Below, piece by piece: positions 5,106 to 6,406 of a stretch of 6,406 nt of DNA. The notes under the pieces were generated by a model that did not search any database, was not told the origin of the DNA, and saw nothing but the letters and a program-made list of their open reading frames with translations. This stretch comes from Bacillota bacterium (lineage in GTDB: Bacteria; Bacillota; Clostridia; Oscillospirales; Ruminococcaceae). The position numbers and the translations under genes are program-made. Within the stretch, counting starts at the first letter, position 1. Each line of letters starts with the position of its first letter. Location of the stretch: assembly GCA_023439605.1 (NCBI GenBank), contig JAEXNS010000156.1:1-6406 (forward strand). Reading direction: 5' to 3'.

Positions 5106-6136
5106 ATTCGAAGCTCCATTTCATAGTCAGTTCTAAATTGACGTGCTTCCTTACCATTAAGAGATTTAACGATTGTATTTTCTGTATTATTTTGGTTGCG
5201 TAAAGTGATTATTCTAATATCATCATTCTTATCATCAACATTATCCAATATAGCATCAATAGCTTCCTCGTTGTGTGTTGTTATAAATGCTTGGATTTTT
5301 CTACTACGACATGTGTTTACAAACCAAGTTAAAACATCTTTCAATGCCGATATATTCAATGCAGAGTCTATTTCGTCAATCATAATAACATCCAATTCGT
5401 TATTGGCTAATACTGTAGATATAAGAAATGATTTTTGCACTCCACTACCATACGCAAAATGAGGTAACACTCCCGTGTTGGAATTTTGAATATAAATATC
5501 ACCTTCTTCATTAAGAAAAATGTCTTCAATATTCTCGTCAAATTCACACATAAGCTTAATAAGCTCGTTCTTTTGCTGTGCAAGAAGGGCGTTAGAAAAA
5601 TTTGTTACACTTTTGTTATAAATATCTTCGCCTAACATAACATAAGAGATATTGAATAACTGAGTATTTTCAATTGTGTGTTTTGATTGTCCTCCATTCT
5701 TAAAAGTATTCTTTATGGGTTTTGTATCATCATTTGTAGTTACTGCAATCTCCAACAACCTACTTATTTTTCCTGTGTTAGAAGCAACATCTTTCATTTC
5801 TCCGCTAATAGTAACAGAATATTTTTTTTTATCAAGCATCATACAAATTGATATAATGCCCATATCGGTTTTAGTGTTGGGGAAAATTCCAGTCATATAT
5901 TCAACGAATTTCTTTTTTGCTCCATTAGCTCCTGGTGATCTAATGAGTGCCCAATTTTGAATATTCAATCTACTTTTGGCATTTGATATCAAACCTATTG
6001 CCTCAAGCACACTTGTCTTTCCGCTGTTATTAATGCCGGAAAATACATTTATATATTGGAGGTCTTTTAAATGAACTTCTTTTAATTTTCTATAGGAATA
6101 AATAGATAATTCATTTATTTTTTTATGATTAATCAT
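5102..6136 (-). CDS. AAA15/OLD-family ABC-type ATPase
   Basis: A 344-residue cytoplasmic ATPase of the AAA15/OLD/RecF-like group. Near the N-terminus, INELSIYSYRKLKEVHL leads into strand INVFSGINNSGKTSVLEAIGL, with Walker A G34-INNSG-K40-T41. The ABC signature region is YGSGVQKSF (229-237), Walker B is DVIMIDEIDSAL (249-260, with D254 and catalytic E255), and the H-loop histidine is H288 in ITTHNEEAI. The region between Walker A and the signature (about 50-220) is the variable insertion. It ends with a typical short tail (MELRI). Related ATPases dimerise around ATP and control a TOPRIM nuclease; here the nuclease-like domain is a separate protein encoded directly downstream with a 4-bp overlap. 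AAAGGAG (6150-6144) lies 7 bp before the ATG at 6136. Base composition is visibly less AT-rich than in the c-di-GMP gene, which could mean transfer but is weak evidence. Confidence 0.92.
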   Translation of the reverse strand: MINHKKINELSIYSYRKLKEVHLKDLQYINVFSGINNSGKTSVLEAIGLISNAKSRLNIQNWALIRSPGANGAKKKFVEYMTGIFPNTKTDMGIISICMMLDKKKYSVTISGEMKDVASNTGKISRLLEIAVTTNDDTKPIKNTFKNGGQSKHTIENTQLFNISYVMLGEDIYNKSVTNFSNALLAQQKNELIKLMCEFDENIEDIFLNEEGDIYIQNSNTGVLPHFAYGSGVQKSFLISTVLANNELDVIMIDEIDSALNISALKDVLTWFVNTCRSRKIQAFITTHNEEAIDAILDNVDDKNDDIRIITLRNQNNTENTIVKSLNGKEARQFRTDYEMELRI

Positions 6137-6170
6137 TTTTTATCTCCTTTATTTTAAAAAGTTTACTTTA

Positions 6171-6195
6171 TTGATTTGAAATCTTGAGTTTGAAA
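6171..6195. repeat. Imperfect tandem repeat upstream of the ATPase gene
   Basis: Two adjacent near-copies, TTGATTTGAAA (6171-6181) and TTGAGTTTGAAA (6184-6195), differ by one inserted base. They lie about 35-60 bp upstream of the ATPase start codon, where an operator or promoter would be expected. No clear -35/-10 pair was found there. Function is unknown and chance is possible. Confidence 0.35.
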
Positions 6196-6252
6196 GTTAC
6201 AAACACGGTTGTCTTTCTTCTCAAAAGACGAGACTTTTTACTTATCTTAAGA

Positions 6253-6406
6253 TTAAATCAACAATTCTTTGGCACGTTCTGAAATCATTTTTTCAATAAG
6301 GGTTAAACGTTCTTTTGGTAAATTATATCTACTATGACGTTTAAATCTAAATTCTAATAAACTTCTTAATTTGTTTTTTTGCATATGTGTTATAACTGAC
6401 TTAGCT
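6253..6406 (-). CDS. C-terminal fragment of an unrecognised basic protein
   Basis: The last 50 codons and TAA stop of a minus-strand gene that enters from the right edge; the frame is open to the window end. The visible part includes THMQKNKLRSLLEFRFKRHS and ends ISERAKELLI. Thirteen of 50 residues are lysine or arginine, it is probably helical, and no motif identifies a family. It may instead be a small gene starting at the internal ATG (6384), but no convincing ribosome site precedes that codon. The stop lies 116 bp upstream of the ATPase start with no intrinsic terminator in between, so it may be co-transcribed with the ATPase/TOPRIM pair. The gap carries a 10-bp palindrome (6244-6253) overlapping the stop and a weak 6-bp hairpin (6211-6229). 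Confidence 0.55.
   Translation of the reverse strand, partial: AKSVITHMQKNKLRSLLEFRFKRHSRYNLPKERLTLIEKMISERAKELLI

Noticed and set aside
4465..5960. Several plus-strand open frames (4465-4725, 4934-5203, 5196-5462, 5676-5960) opposite the ATPase and TOPRIM genes
   Set aside because: They lie antisense to genes with clear family motifs, have no convincing ribosome sites, and their translations show no recognisable domain.
4365..6136. A canonical PARIS or Gabija system
   Set aside because: The ATPase is of the right group, but the TOPRIM partner looks like DUF3226 rather than DUF4435 (AriB), and no UvrD-like helicase (GajB) is present; GajA-type OLD proteins carry both domains in one chain.
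1..6406. CRISPR array, tRNA or rRNA genes, or insertion sequence ends
   Set aside because: No regularly spaced repeats, no cloverleaf-like G/C-rich segments, and no transposase or paired terminal repeats were seen in the intergenic regions.

Overview
The window is AT-rich and codes with strong Shine-Dalgarno sites, A/T-ending codons and low-GC Firmicute promoters. A ferredoxin-linked 2-oxoacid oxidoreductase operon sits beside a c-di-GMP signalling protein. This points to an anaerobic member of the Clostridia; the genus cannot be fixed from the sequence alone.

Positions 1-1491 (minus strand) hold the front of a 2-oxoacid:ferredoxin oxidoreductase operon. In transcription order it has a small SIMIBI-type P-loop ATPase, a 68-residue two-cluster [4Fe-4S] ferredoxin subunit, and the N-terminal 196 residues of a VorB-type subunit that runs off the left edge. 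A good promoter (-35 TTGATT, 17-bp spacer, extended -10 TGT-TAAAAT) lies at 1599-1627. The oxidoreductase would oxidise branched-chain or related 2-oxoacids to acyl-CoA and pass electrons through the ferredoxin subunit. The ATPase has no assigned role, and its position suggests a helper for this enzyme.

Positions 1504-1998 form a very AT-rich divergent intergenic region. It carries a second strong promoter on the plus strand (TTGAAA-17-TATAAT, 1773-1801) and an inverted repeat between the two promoters. The plus-strand gene (1999-3918) encodes a membrane-bound c-di-GMP protein with seven likely transmembrane segments, a GGDEF domain whose signature is replaced by GEKSF, and an EAL domain with all visible catalytic residues. 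It is therefore most likely a phosphodiesterase. A 56-residue protein of unknown function converges on it from the minus strand with only 5 bp between the stop codons.

Positions 4365-6136 (minus strand) are the accessory-looking part: an AAA15/OLD-type ABC ATPase followed, with an ATGA stop/start overlap, by a TOPRIM-domain protein resembling DUF3226. It closes with an intrinsic terminator (21-bp stem, U tract). ATPase plus TOPRIM nuclease in this arrangement parallels the OLD-family anti-phage systems, including PARIS (AriA/AriB), but the TOPRIM partner differs. A predicted two-gene defence module is the most interesting item here. Upstream of it, the basic C-terminus of an unrecognised minus-strand protein enters from the right edge.
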